In this document: positions 1-7,647 of the stretch, piece by piece
Layout: the number at the start of each line of letters is the position of its first letter
Position numbering within the stretch: position 1 is the first letter of the stretch
Assembly: GCA_015066085.1 (NCBI GenBank)
Contig: SVPA01000011.1
Span: 1-45,829, forward strand
DNA from: Oscillospiraceae bacterium
GTDB taxonomy: Bacteria > Bacillota > Clostridia > Oscillospirales > Acutalibacteraceae
Length of the DNA: 45,829 nt
Reading direction: 5' to 3'
Notes under the pieces: generated by a model
Databases searched by the model: none
What the model was told of the DNA's origin: nothing
The model's input: only the letters and a program-made list of their open reading frames with translations
Position numbers and translations under genes: made by a program

Positions 1-23
1 GCATCTTTTTTGGTAGCCAATTA

Positions 24-100
<77 letters not shown>

Positions 101-125
101 ATATATCTCTTTCGAGTGCTTTGTT

Positions 126-154
126 ATTATACTACAAACCTTTTGAATATGCAA
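126..154 (-). promoter_or_regulatory. promoter of tRNA-fMet
   Basis: On the minus strand there is TTGCAT (-35, 149-154), a 17-nt spacer and TATAAT (-10, 126-131), about 26 nt upstream of the mature tRNA 5' end. It is a good SigA-type match. Confidence 0.7.
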
Positions 155-204
155 CCCTTTTTTTAAAAAATTTAGAATAATCTTTTCTCCCTTTTTCGAC
201 ATGC

Positions 205-233
205 TTGTAAAAATTGTCGGATTATAGTATAAT
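205..233 (+). promoter_or_regulatory. promoter of the Rnf-like operon
   Basis: TTGTAA (-35, 205-210), 17 nt, TATAAT (-10, 228-233). It lies about 30 nt before the rnfD start, so the unit begins with the D subunit and has no rnfC upstream. Confidence 0.75.
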
Positions 234-262
234 ATTAAGTAATAATTGCCAAGAGGTGTTTT

Positions 263-1177
263 ATGGAACTTAACATTACTTCATCTCCTCATTTAAGGAC
301 AAAAGATGATACCAAAGGGATTATGCTTGATGTCATAATTGCTTTAGCCCCCGCAACCGTTTTCGGTGTTCTTATGTTCGGCTTTTCTGCACTTGTGACT
401 ATTGCCGTATGTGTAGCGTCGGCTCTTGCAAGTGAAGTTCTTGCCTGCTGGATTATGAAAAAACCGCTTTCAACCGGCGACCTCACGGCTGTTGTTACGG
501 GACTTTTACTTGCCCTCAATCTTCCTGCGGGAATTCCGATATATATGGCGGCAATAGGAAGTGCCTTTGCTATTATTGTTGGCAAAATGCTTTTCGGCGG
601 TCTTGGTAAAAACATAGTAAACCCTGCTCTTATAGGACGGGTATTTATGCTTATTGCCTTTAGTAGCGCAATGACGACCTTTAAAGAACCGCTTTCTGAC
701 CTTGTTGCAACCGCAACCCCTCTTGCAAACGGGGAATACACCTTTTCGCAAATTTTCTTCGGCGTTTGCAGCGGAACGATAGGCGAAACCTCTGTGGCTA
801 TGATTTTACTCGGCGGGGTATATCTTGTTCTTAGAAAAATAATCACACTGGAAATTCCCTTAAGTTTTATTCTCACCTCATTCATAATTGCTCTGATAGC
901 GGGGCAAAACCCCTTTTCTGCGGTTTGTTCGGGCGGACTTATGCTCGGTGCTGTATTTATGGCAACCGACTATGTAACAAGCCCTATGACCCGACTTGGA
1001 AAAATTGTTTTTGGAATTGGCTGCGGTGCTATAACAATGGTAATCCGCCTTTTCTGTTCGCTTCCCGAAGGGGTTTCATACAGTATAATCATTATGAATC
1101 TTTTAGTACCCATAATTGACCGCTTTGTGTCAGTTCGTCCTTTGGGGGCAAAAAGGGAGGTAGCAAAAAATGATTAA
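263..1177 (+). CDS. rnfD: RnfD-like membrane subunit (NQR2/RnfD family)
   Basis: Integral membrane flavoprotein of 304 residues with about nine hydrophobic segments, matching the NQR2/RnfD family over its whole length. In Rnf/Nqr complexes this subunit carries a covalent FMN on a threonine in an S/T-G/A-A-T motif and takes part in ion-coupled electron transfer. Here the motif reads TATPL, with T152 as the likely flavinylated residue. The family's NPALIGR-type segment (120-126) is present. An AGAGG Shine-Dalgarno precedes the ATG. The stop overlaps the next start by 8 nt, so translation is probably coupled. No rnfC, rnfG or rnfB adjoins it, which is unusual for this family. Confidence 0.88.
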   Translation: MELNITSSPHLRTKDDTKGIMLDVIIALAPATVFGVLMFGFSALVTIAVCVASALASEVLACWIMKKPLSTGDLTAVVTGLLLALNLPAGIPIYMAAIGSAFAIIVGKMLFGGLGKNIVNPALIGRVFMLIAFSSAMTTFKEPLSDLVATATPLANGEYTFSQIFFGVCSGTIGETSVAMILLGGVYLVLRKIITLEIPLSFILTSFIIALIAGQNPFSAVCSGGLMLGAVFMATDYVTSPMTRLGKIVFGIGCGAITMVIRLFCSLPEGVSYSIIIMNLLVPIIDRFVSVRPLGAKREVAKND

Positions 1178-1757
1178 ATTTATCTTGGATAAAATTTCTT
1201 TTTATAAGGTTATCCTCTCGGTTTTACCGCTTACAGTTTTTTGCTTGACCCTTAAAGACGGTCTGACTGTCGGCGCAGCCGCTTTTATTATAATTATAAT
1301 TTCGGCTTTACTGACGCCGCTTATTTACAAATATCTTTCCTCTAAAACGGCTTTTGCGGCAAAAATTTTAATAGCGTCGGCACTGTCAGGTTTGCTCTTT
1401 ATTCTGCTTAACCTTTTTCTGCCGCAAATTGCTGAAAACCTTGGCGTTTATATGCCTTTAGTGGCTATATGTGCGGTTATCGCTTCAGTAAACGAGAAAC
1501 CTGTTACCTTTAAAACCTATATTTCAGGACAGTTCTTTTTCGGTATTACTTCATTTCTTCTCCTAACCCTTATTTCTCTTATAAGAGAGTTTTTGGGAGC
1601 AGGTTCGTTCTTCGGTTTTGACCTCTTTTCAAAATGGTTTGAGCCGATAGCCTTTTTCTCAACCTCTGCAGGCGCGCTTTTAACCGTTGCAGTTTTTGTA
1701 ATTGTTTATCAGGCTATTATCAGCAGAGTGAAAAAAGGGGAGGAGGATAAAAAATGA
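1170..1757 (+). CDS. rnfE: RnfE-like (Rnf-Nqr domain) membrane subunit
   Basis: Membrane protein of 195 residues with about six helices. It aligns with RnfE/NqrD: the LGVYMPL segment matches the LGIxIPL of RnfE, and IREFLGAGSFF matches the family's REIIGxGTLF. In known RnfE/NqrD, one cysteine in each half helps hold a [2Fe-2S] cluster inside the membrane. Here the first site (usually LCP) reads LP, so L19 replaces Cys. In the second half the Cys is one position early in an ungapped alignment. The protein may not bind the usual cluster. It overlaps rnfD by 8 nt and the rnfA-like gene by 4 nt. Confidence 0.8.
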   Translation: MIKFILDKISFYKVILSVLPLTVFCLTLKDGLTVGAAAFIIIIISALLTPLIYKYLSSKTAFAAKILIASALSGLLFILLNLFLPQIAENLGVYMPLVAICAVIASVNEKPVTFKTYISGQFFFGITSFLLLTLISLIREFLGAGSFFGFDLFSKWFEPIAFFSTSAGALLTVAVFVIVYQAIISRVKKGEEDKK

Positions 1758-2317
1758 AAATAGTTTTAACTATACTTGCGGCAGGAATTTTAACCGACAA
1801 TCTGCTTTTTTCAAAACTTATCGGAATCGGTCAAGCCGATAAATCTTTTTCTTCTTTATTAAAAAGATGTGTCGCAGTTTCGGCGATATCCTTTCTTTCC
1901 TGTTTAGCCCTTTACCCGTTTAGTGCATTTGTTCTTGAACCTTTTGGTCTGGGCGCTTTTTCCGCCCTTGCCGCTGCGGTTTTTGTTGGAGTAGTCTTTG
2001 GCTCGGCGGGACTTATATCGGGCTTTTTTATGAAACCCGTTTTCAAATTCCTCAAAGAAGAATTTCACTCTTTGCTTGTTTCTTCTCTTCTTGTTGTAAT
2101 TTCACTTGTTAATATAGAAAACAGCCTTGTTACAGGATATTTTACCGCTGCGCTCTATTTTGCGGCATCGCTTGTGGGATTCACTGTTGCTACAATAATA
2201 CTCAATATGATTTCTTCTTGTTTTGATACCGATGCTCTCCCCAAAGCAGTACGAGGACTTCCTTTAATACTGATTATTGCGGCACTTTTTTCAATGGCAC
2301 TCGGCTCACTAACATAA
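1754..2317 (+). CDS. rnfA: RnfA-like (Rnf-Nqr domain) membrane subunit
   Basis: Membrane protein of 187 residues with about six helices. The N-terminal stretch ILTDNLLFSKLIGIG matches the RnfA start (usually VLVNNFVLxxFLGxC), and the C-terminal AVRGLPLILI matches the RnfA end (usually PFRGxxIALI). Both cysteines that ligate the membrane [2Fe-2S] cluster in known RnfA/NqrE are absent: the first is G26, and the second lies in VISLVNIE with no Cys. It forms an RnfA/RnfE-like pair with the gene before it. A strong terminator follows directly, so the transcript ends here without rnfB. Confidence 0.78.
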   Translation: MKIVLTILAAGILTDNLLFSKLIGIGQADKSFSSLLKRCVAVSAISFLSCLALYPFSAFVLEPFGLGAFSALAAAVFVGVVFGSAGLISGFFMKPVFKFLKEEFHSLLVSSLLVVISLVNIENSLVTGYFTAALYFAASLVGFTVATIILNMISSCFDTDALPKAVRGLPLILIIAALFSMALGSLT

Positions 2318-2321
2318 AATT

Positions 2322-2355
2322 AAGCGAGAATGTGAACTCACATTCTCGCTTTTTT
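2322..2355. terminator. bidirectional intrinsic terminator
   Basis: A 12-bp perfect stem (2324-2335 with 2338-2349) is followed by six T on the plus strand. The minus side has a looser T-rich tail. It lies between the convergent rnfA and yfbR genes and touches the yfbR stop codon. Confidence 0.9.
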
Positions 2356-2932
2356 AAATGCTTCTCTGCTCGTCAAGAGTAAGATAATAACTATCTATAA
2401 ATTCATTCATAAATATCTCAACTTCGGGCATATCAAGGCTTTCTATAGTCTTTCTGGTAGAGGCTTCGGCGTCCTTAAATTCCATATTACCCATTTTAAT
2501 TTCTTCAATGCACTTAATAAGGGCCGAGATTTTGTCAGCCGCCTTAACATAAGCCGTAATCTCGCTGTCGGGACTGTAAATTTCCCTAAAATCATCTCTG
2601 AAATCTTCGGGGAGCATAGAAATAAGTTGTTCCTCTGCCACCGCCTCAATTTTTTTATAGGCGTCTTTAATTTCGGGGTTATAGTATTTAATGGGGGTAG
2701 GCATATCTCCCGTAATTATCTCGGAGGTATCGTGAAACATTGCGGCAACCGCAATCTTGTCGGGCTTTGTATTCTTACCAAGCCTTTTTTCGCCTATAAG
2801 AGCAAGTGCGTGGGCAATAAGAGCAACCTCAAGTGAGTGTTCACTTAAGTTTTCGTTTCGGGTGTTTCTCATAAGGCCCCAACGGTTAATGTTTTTCATT
2901 CTCGACAGAATAGCGTAATAATGACTCTGCAT
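2354..2932 (-). CDS. yfbR: YfbR-type 5'-deoxynucleotidase (HD domain)
   Basis: HD-domain phosphohydrolase of 192 residues, closely matching E. coli YfbR end to end (NINRWGLMRN, NLSEHSL, GDMPTPIKYYN). YfbR dephosphorylates deoxyribonucleoside 5'-monophosphates and helps balance nucleotide pools. The metal ligands are visible: H32 (SEHSL), H67-D68 (FHDTSE) and D133 (AADKI). A GGAG Shine-Dalgarno sits 7 nt before the ATG. It is transcribed alone from a promoter interlocked with one facing the other way. Confidence 0.92.
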   Translation of the reverse strand: MQSHYYAILSRMKNINRWGLMRNTRNENLSEHSLEVALIAHALALIGEKRLGKNTKPDKIAVAAMFHDTSEIITGDMPTPIKYYNPEIKDAYKKIEAVAEEQLISMLPEDFRDDFREIYSPDSEITAYVKAADKISALIKCIEEIKMGNMEFKDAEASTRKTIESLDMPEVEIFMNEFIDSYYLTLDEQRSI

Positions 2933-2962
2933 AATATTCTCCGTTTTAAAAAATGCTTTGTA

Positions 2963-2991
2963 TTGATAATTATACCACGAAGTGTTATAAT
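2963..2991 (+). promoter_or_regulatory. promoter of the yfhO leader
   Basis: On the plus strand: TTGATA (-35, 2963-2968), 17 nt, TATAAT (-10, 2986-2991). The predicted start near 2998 places the whole structured element at 3011-3284 in the transcript. Confidence 0.65.
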
Positions 2992-2996
2992 ATCAA
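2969..2996 (-). promoter_or_regulatory. promoter of yfbR
   Basis: On the minus strand: TTGATA (-35, 2991-2996), 16 nt, TATAAT (-10, 2969-2974) with an upstream TGG. It shares bases with the opposite promoter at 2963-2991. Confidence 0.7.
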
Positions 2997-3010
2997 TATA
3001 TTTTTTATTT

Positions 3011-3284
3011 AAGCAAACACGAATAATCCAAACCTGATTTTAGAGGGAGGATTTTCGCCTTTGCTTTGCTTAAATACTCGCAAATACACAAAGTATTTGC
3101 TGTGTTTTATTCTTCGCACAGCCAAAAATCCTCTCCTATAAAATTCTACGACCTAAAAGTAGCAGAATTTTGTGAGGTTTTTGGTGCGGAAGAGTTCATA
3201 AGGCTAACGCCTATGAACGATGACAAACCGAAAACAGCCGAAAGTATGCACTTTTAGGCAGGTTCGGATTGTTCGTGTTTGCTT
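3011..3284 (+). other. structured leader RNA or MITE-like inverted-repeat element
   Basis: A 26-nt sequence at 3011-3036 is repeated inverted at 3259-3284 (24 of 26 match; one change is a G-U pair). Inside are a 9-bp stem (3047-3055 with 3125-3133) enclosing hairpins at 3080-3100 and 3099-3122, then hairpins at 3140-3171 and 3194-3218. This fills most of the 376-bp gap between yfbR and yfhO. It ends just before the yfhO Shine-Dalgarno, so it would be a large multi-branched 5' leader or a separate RNA. A MITE with terminal inverted repeats is the alternative, but no target duplication is seen. I recognise no riboswitch, SRP, 6S or T-box signature. Confidence 0.6.
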
Positions 3285-3308
3285 ACTGGAAAGGAGGAGT
3301 CGGATATC

Positions 3309-5801
3309 TTGTTTAAAGAATCTAAAAAAGAACTGCTAAACAAAGAAAAAGGGGGAGCACTTTCGGTTTTTGGAATAGCCCTGCTTTGCGCCGCCTGCTT
3401 TTTTGTTCCGTATATTATATATGACAAAGGCTATTTTCTCTTTTTTGGAGATTTTAATGTTCAGCAGATACCTTTTTATACGCTTTGCCACGAGGCAATC
3501 AGAAATGGCGAAATAGGTTGGAGTTTTATAACCGATTTAGGCGCTAACTTTATCGGCTCATATACTTTTTATACAATAACGAGTCCCTTTTTCCTTTTAA
3601 CCCTTCCTTTCCCGACAACCTTTGTTCCGTATTTAATGGGACCTCTTTTAATCCTTAAATTCGGTTGTGCAGCCCTTACCTCTTTTCTTTATATCCGCCG
3701 TTTTACCCGAAAGGTCATGACGGCTCAACTGGCCGCACTTTTATATGCCTTCTCGGGATTTTCGGTTTATAATATTTTCTTTAATCACTTCCACGAGGCA
3801 ATAGTTTTCTTCCCTCTGTTACTTCTTGCTTTCGAACTGCTTGTAACCGAGAATAAAAGGGGAGTTTTCGCCCTTGCCGTAGCCGTTTGTGCGGTAGTTA
3901 ACTATTTCTTCTTTGTCGGAATGTTGGTTTTTGGCCTTATCTATATGATAGTCCGAATAGTCAGCAAGGCGATAAAACCCCGCCCTATGCAGTATTTTGC
4001 AATATTTTTCGAACTGATTTTGGGAATTCTTCTTGCCGCAGCCGTGCTTTTGCCCTCCTATTTGGCAATTTCGGGCAACTCCCGTGTAACCGATTTTGAT
4101 TTTGGCTGGAATTCAATTTTTTACGGCAAAGAAAGTATATACGGAAATATATTTGAGGTTTTCTTCTTCCCGCCCGACCTTCCCGCCCGTCCGGTAATGT
4201 TCCCCGAAGCCAATGTAAAATGGTCCTCGCTCGGCGGTTGGATGCCCGTTTTCAGTATGGTGGGCGTCTTCGTCTACTGCTTTGCAAACAAGGGTAGTTG
4301 GCTTAAAAGAATAATAATTGTCTGTGCGGTTATGGCCTTTGTCCCAATTCTTAATTCCGCCTTTTATGCTTTTAATGATTCTTTTTATGTCCGTTGGTTT
4401 TTTATGCCCATTTTAATGATGGCTCTCGCTACAGCACTTGCTATTGAAGATAGCAAAATTGACTTTACAAGAGGCTATCGGTGGGTTTTGGGAATAACCC
4501 TTGTTATTACTCTTGTAATTGGATTCTTCCCAAATACAACCAGCCAAAACGGACAAACTAAAATTGGTTTAGGGCTTTTTACTGAACCCGATAATATCGT
4601 TTATATTGTTCGTTTCTGGGTTACCTGTTTAATCGCAATAGCGGGTCTTGCTATTTTGGCAATTCTTCTTAAACACCGAAAGAAAAATCTCAATATTTTC
4701 CTTAGAAACTCAATTATTTGCGTGGTAATTCTTTCGGTCGTTTACGCCAATTTCTTTATTGCAAACGGAAAATCCCACTCATATACAAGAGAAGATGTGG
4801 TTGATAATCTTATTGAGGGAAGCCTTGACCTTGAGGGAGACCCCGATACTTTTAGAATCGACACCTATTCGTGCATGGATAATACTGCAATGTTTTTAGG
4901 TTATTCTTCAATAAATGCGTTTCATTCGATAGTCCCGCCGAGCATAATGGAGTTTTATGAATTTGTCGGTGAAAACCGTGATGTTGCAAGTCGTCCCGAA
5001 ACAAATATTTATCCAATCCGCTCAATGCTTTCGGTTAAATATCTCCTCTGCCGAGAAAGCGGAGAAAGTTTTGAAAACACCAACTCAAGCACCAAAATGC
5101 CCGGATTTAATTATATTTATAACTACGGCGGTTTTGATGTTTATGAGAACACTAATTTTATAGGATACGGCTTTTCGTACGACGCTTATACCGACTATAA
5201 ATATTTAAAAGATTTAAGTGCGGTTGACCGCTCTAAAATTATGTTAAGTGCAATCTTGCTAAACGAAGAGCAGATTCAAAAATACGGTTATATGTTTGAC
5301 GAATACACCGAGTATTGCACAAAAACAGGTAAAACAACCGTTATGGATTATACCGACTGTAAACAGGCGGCTCAGGAAAGAAACTTAACCTCGGCTAAAA
5401 GTTTTAAGGTCGGCAAAAATTCCTTTACCGCTACTGTGGAAAGAGAAAAGGATACCCTTGTTTTCTTCTCGGTGCCTTATGACAGCGGTTGGACTGCTAC
5501 CGTAAACGGAAAAAATGTAGAAATAGAAAAGGTAAATGTAGGCTTTATGGCTGTGCCCGTTAAGGCAGGGGATAGTGAGATTGTTTTTTCCTATAAAACA
5601 CCGGGTCTTAAAACGGGAATAATCGTTTCTGCCGTTTCGGCTGCGGTTTTGGTTTTCTATCTTGCGGCTGTCTTTATCTGGCGCAGACGCCACAAAGTTT
5701 GCTGTGAATATCCCGAGGGAGAGGAACTTCTAAAACTTTGGCAAGAACAGGAATATGCAGAACTTATTCAAACAGAAAATCAGGAGGAAGAAATTGAATA
5801 G
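3309..5801 (+). CDS. yfhO: YfhO family membrane protein
   Basis: Large membrane protein of 830 residues. The N-terminal two thirds has about 12 hydrophobic segments, and GDFNVQQIPFY followed by LGANFIGSYTFY matches the YfhO family opening. Next come an extracellular domain (about 500-780) and a final helix with a short acidic tail. YfhO proteins resemble GT-C glycosyltransferases and are linked to sugar modification of wall or lipid-linked polymers; the substrate here is unknown. I chose TTG at 3309 because AAGGAGGAG lies about 10 nt before it; an in-frame TTG at 3279 falls inside the inverted repeat without a ribosome site. It overlaps the next gene by 8 nt. Confidence 0.82.
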   Translation: MFKESKKELLNKEKGGALSVFGIALLCAACFFVPYIIYDKGYFLFFGDFNVQQIPFYTLCHEAIRNGEIGWSFITDLGANFIGSYTFYTITSPFFLLTLPFPTTFVPYLMGPLLILKFGCAALTSFLYIRRFTRKVMTAQLAALLYAFSGFSVYNIFFNHFHEAIVFFPLLLLAFELLVTENKRGVFALAVAVCAVVNYFFFVGMLVFGLIYMIVRIVSKAIKPRPMQYFAIFFELILGILLAAAVLLPSYLAISGNSRVTDFDFGWNSIFYGKESIYGNIFEVFFFPPDLPARPVMFPEANVKWSSLGGWMPVFSMVGVFVYCFANKGSWLKRIIIVCAVMAFVPILNSAFYAFNDSFYVRWFFMPILMMALATALAIEDSKIDFTRGYRWVLGITLVITLVIGFFPNTTSQNGQTKIGLGLFTEPDNIVYIVRFWVTCLIAIAGLAILAILLKHRKKNLNIFLRNSIICVVILSVVYANFFIANGKSHSYTREDVVDNLIEGSLDLEGDPDTFRIDTYSCMDNTAMFLGYSSINAFHSIVPPSIMEFYEFVGENRDVASRPETNIYPIRSMLSVKYLLCRESGESFENTNSSTKMPGFNYIYNYGGFDVYENTNFIGYGFSYDAYTDYKYLKDLSAVDRSKIMLSAILLNEEQIQKYGYMFDEYTEYCTKTGKTTVMDYTDCKQAAQERNLTSAKSFKVGKNSFTATVEREKDTLVFFSVPYDSGWTATVNGKNVEIEKVNVGFMAVPVKAGDSEIVFSYKTPGLKTGIIVSAVSAAVLVFYLAAVFIWRRRHKVCCEYPEGEELLKLWQEQEYAELIQTENQEEEIE

Positions 5802-6672
5802 CAATTTAACTTCAAAAATAAACCTGATTCTATCTATGGCTATATTTGGCACCATAGGAATTTTCACATATTATATTCCCTTGCCGTCGGGCGCTATCGC
5901 CTTTGTGAGAGGGACAATAGGAACGCTGTGTCTTCTTGCCTTCGCCCTTTTTTCAAAAACAAAAATATCCTTTAAGGATATAAAGGCAAATCTGCTTTTG
6001 CTGATATTTTCGGGGGCGGCAATCGGATTTAACTGGATTTTCCTTTTTGAAGCCTATAAAAAGGCGGGAGTACCCGTTGCAACGGTTTGTTATTATATGT
6101 CGCCCGTTTTTGTAATTCTTGCCTCGCCGTTGGTGCTTAAAGAGAGAATCAGCCCCAAAAAAATGATTTGTGTTTTAACCTCCCTTTTGGGAATGGTTTT
6201 AGTGTGCGGGCTTTTCAGTTCGGGCAACATAGAGGATACGCTTTTTGTCGGCGTTCTTTTTGGACTTGCCGCCGCTGCGCTTTATGCAACCGTAATAATG
6301 CTTAACAAGAAACTCGGAGAAATTTCTTCCCACAACCGAACAATAGTCCAGTTATCTGCCGCCGCAATAGTCGTTTTACCTTACAGTCTTATTGTTGAGA
6401 ATATAAATCTTTCGGATATAACTTTTACGGCAGTGGTTTTGCTTGTTATCGTCGGAGTTCTGCATACCGGTGTTGCATATCTGCTTTATTTCGGCTCAAT
6501 AAAAGGAATCTCTGCCCAGACTGTTGCAATTTTCAGTTACATAGACCCCGTTTTAGCAATAGTTCTTTCGGCTTTAATACTTGGTCAGTCTATGGATATC
6601 CCCCAAATTATAGGTGCACTTTTTGTTCTGGTTTCCGCACTGATAAGTGAACTACCAACAAAAGCAAAATAA
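5794..6672 (+). CDS. EamA/DMT family transporter
   Basis: Membrane protein of 292 residues with ten predicted helices in two EamA repeats. The second repeat is closed by a YIDPVLAIVLSALILGQ segment typical of drug/metabolite exporters. The substrate cannot be read from the sequence. The chosen TTG start has AGGAGG 6 nt upstream, which lies inside the end of yfhO, so the two genes overlap by 8 nt and are probably coupled. An ATG 39 nt earlier in the same frame has no ribosome site and would add a basic tail unlike the family. Confidence 0.85.
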   Translation: MNSNLTSKINLILSMAIFGTIGIFTYYIPLPSGAIAFVRGTIGTLCLLAFALFSKTKISFKDIKANLLLLIFSGAAIGFNWIFLFEAYKKAGVPVATVCYYMSPVFVILASPLVLKERISPKKMICVLTSLLGMVLVCGLFSSGNIEDTLFVGVLFGLAAAALYATVIMLNKKLGEISSHNRTIVQLSAAAIVVLPYSLIVENINLSDITFTAVVLLVIVGVLHTGVAYLLYFGSIKGISAQTVAIFSYIDPVLAIVLSALILGQSMDIPQIIGALFVLVSALISELPTKAK

Positions 6673-6676
6673 AAAA

Positions 6677-6714
6677 GGCTCAATCAGCGTTTTGCTGATT
6701 GAGCCTTTTGTTTT
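6677..6714. terminator. bidirectional intrinsic terminator
   Basis: A perfect 12-bp stem (6677-6688 with 6694-6705) with a 5-nt loop, followed by TTTTGTTTT. An A-run on the other side supports termination from both convergent genes. Confidence 0.92.
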
Positions 6715-7590
6715 CTAGAAAAAGAGTCCGGCTACCGAGCCGATAATAAGACCCGAAATAAAAACGGTAAAAGTAATAATAAGATTGTCCTTTTTGTTTT
6801 TGTTAACTCGGTAAAGAACTAAAAGTCCGACCCCGCCGTTAGTCAGCAGTCCGCAAAGCAGAGGAGCAATACCGAGTGCGCCCTCTAAATAGAGTTCGGT
6901 CAAAGTTACCGAAACGGCACAACTTGGAATAAGACCTAAAAGCGAAGCGGAAAGTTGGCTTAAAACAGGGAAATTCAGAATACTTGTCAGTAGATTTTGC
7001 GGTATAAGTTCAATCGCAAAATGTAAAACCGCCGAAACAATATAAACAATAATAAGAACCCTAAAGGTGTGCCTTATAGCAGATTTGAATACTCCGCTTT
7101 CACACGAACAATGCTCCTGCTCGCAAAACTCGTGTATATGTTGCTCGTTTTCGATATGCTTTCTACGCCTTATAAGGTCGGCAGCAAAACCAACCGTTAA
7201 ACCCGAAACAAATTTAAGTATAAGGATAAAAACAATTATCCAAACCGACAGTTCTCCCTTAATTACGCTCGGAATCATCATAGGAAGCATTTCGTCGCTT
7301 GTTGCTAATATAACGGCAATAAGCGTACCCGCCGTGACCGTGCCCGCCGCGTACATTCCCGCAATAGCGCCCGAAAAACCGCACTGCGGAACAAGGCCTA
7401 AAACCGAACTGATAAGGGGTCCAAAACGCCTTGATTTGTTAACAATATTTATAAATTTCAAACTTCCGTTATGTTCAAGCCATTCCATAAAAAGATAGGC
7501 AAGAAAAAGAATCGGAGCCATAAGTACGGTCTCTTTTAAAGGGTGCAAAAGACCGTGTTCTAATATCTTTAGAATTTCTTGCAATTCCAT
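6715..7590 (-). CDS. putative 10-TM metal permease (ArsP_2-like)
   Basis: Membrane protein of 291 residues made of two repeats. Each repeat has a GL(V/I)P(Q/S)C motif (65-70 and 219-224). Segments TSDEMLP (98-103) and LTNGGVG (249-255) resemble the putative heavy-metal exporter family PF11449, often annotated as arsenic efflux or manganese transport. A cytoplasmic loop at 145-163 is rich in His, Cys and Glu (three Cys, three His), which suggests metal binding. The ion is not determined. A TTGGAGAAG ribosome site precedes the ATG. It lies 57 nt after recG on the same strand and may be cotranscribed. Confidence 0.7.
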   Translation of the reverse strand: MELQEILKILEHGLLHPLKETVLMAPILFLAYLFMEWLEHNGSLKFINIVNKSRRFGPLISSVLGLVPQCGFSGAIAGMYAAGTVTAGTLIAVILATSDEMLPMMIPSVIKGELSVWIIVFILILKFVSGLTVGFAADLIRRRKHIENEQHIHEFCEQEHCSCESGVFKSAIRHTFRVLIIVYIVSAVLHFAIELIPQNLLTSILNFPVLSQLSASLLGLIPSCAVSVTLTELYLEGALGIAPLLCGLLTNGGVGLLVLYRVNKNKKDNLIITFTVFISGLIIGSVAGLFF

Positions 7591-7647
7591 TTATCTTCTC
7601 CAAAATACAGTTTGGAATTATTTTAGCATAAATAACTCCAAAAATCA

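Noticed and set aside
289-885. A long minus-strand frame opposite rnfD
   Set aside because: It is a shadow of the rnfD frame, lacks a ribosome site and has no recognisable family.
3066-3257. A 63-codon reading frame between yfbR and yfhO
   Set aside because: It lies wholly inside the inverted-repeat element, has no ribosome site, and its sequence is explained by the stems.
3011-3284. SRP RNA, 6S RNA, T-box or known riboswitch
   Set aside because: No conserved SRP tetraloop region, T-box sequence or riboswitch core could be found.
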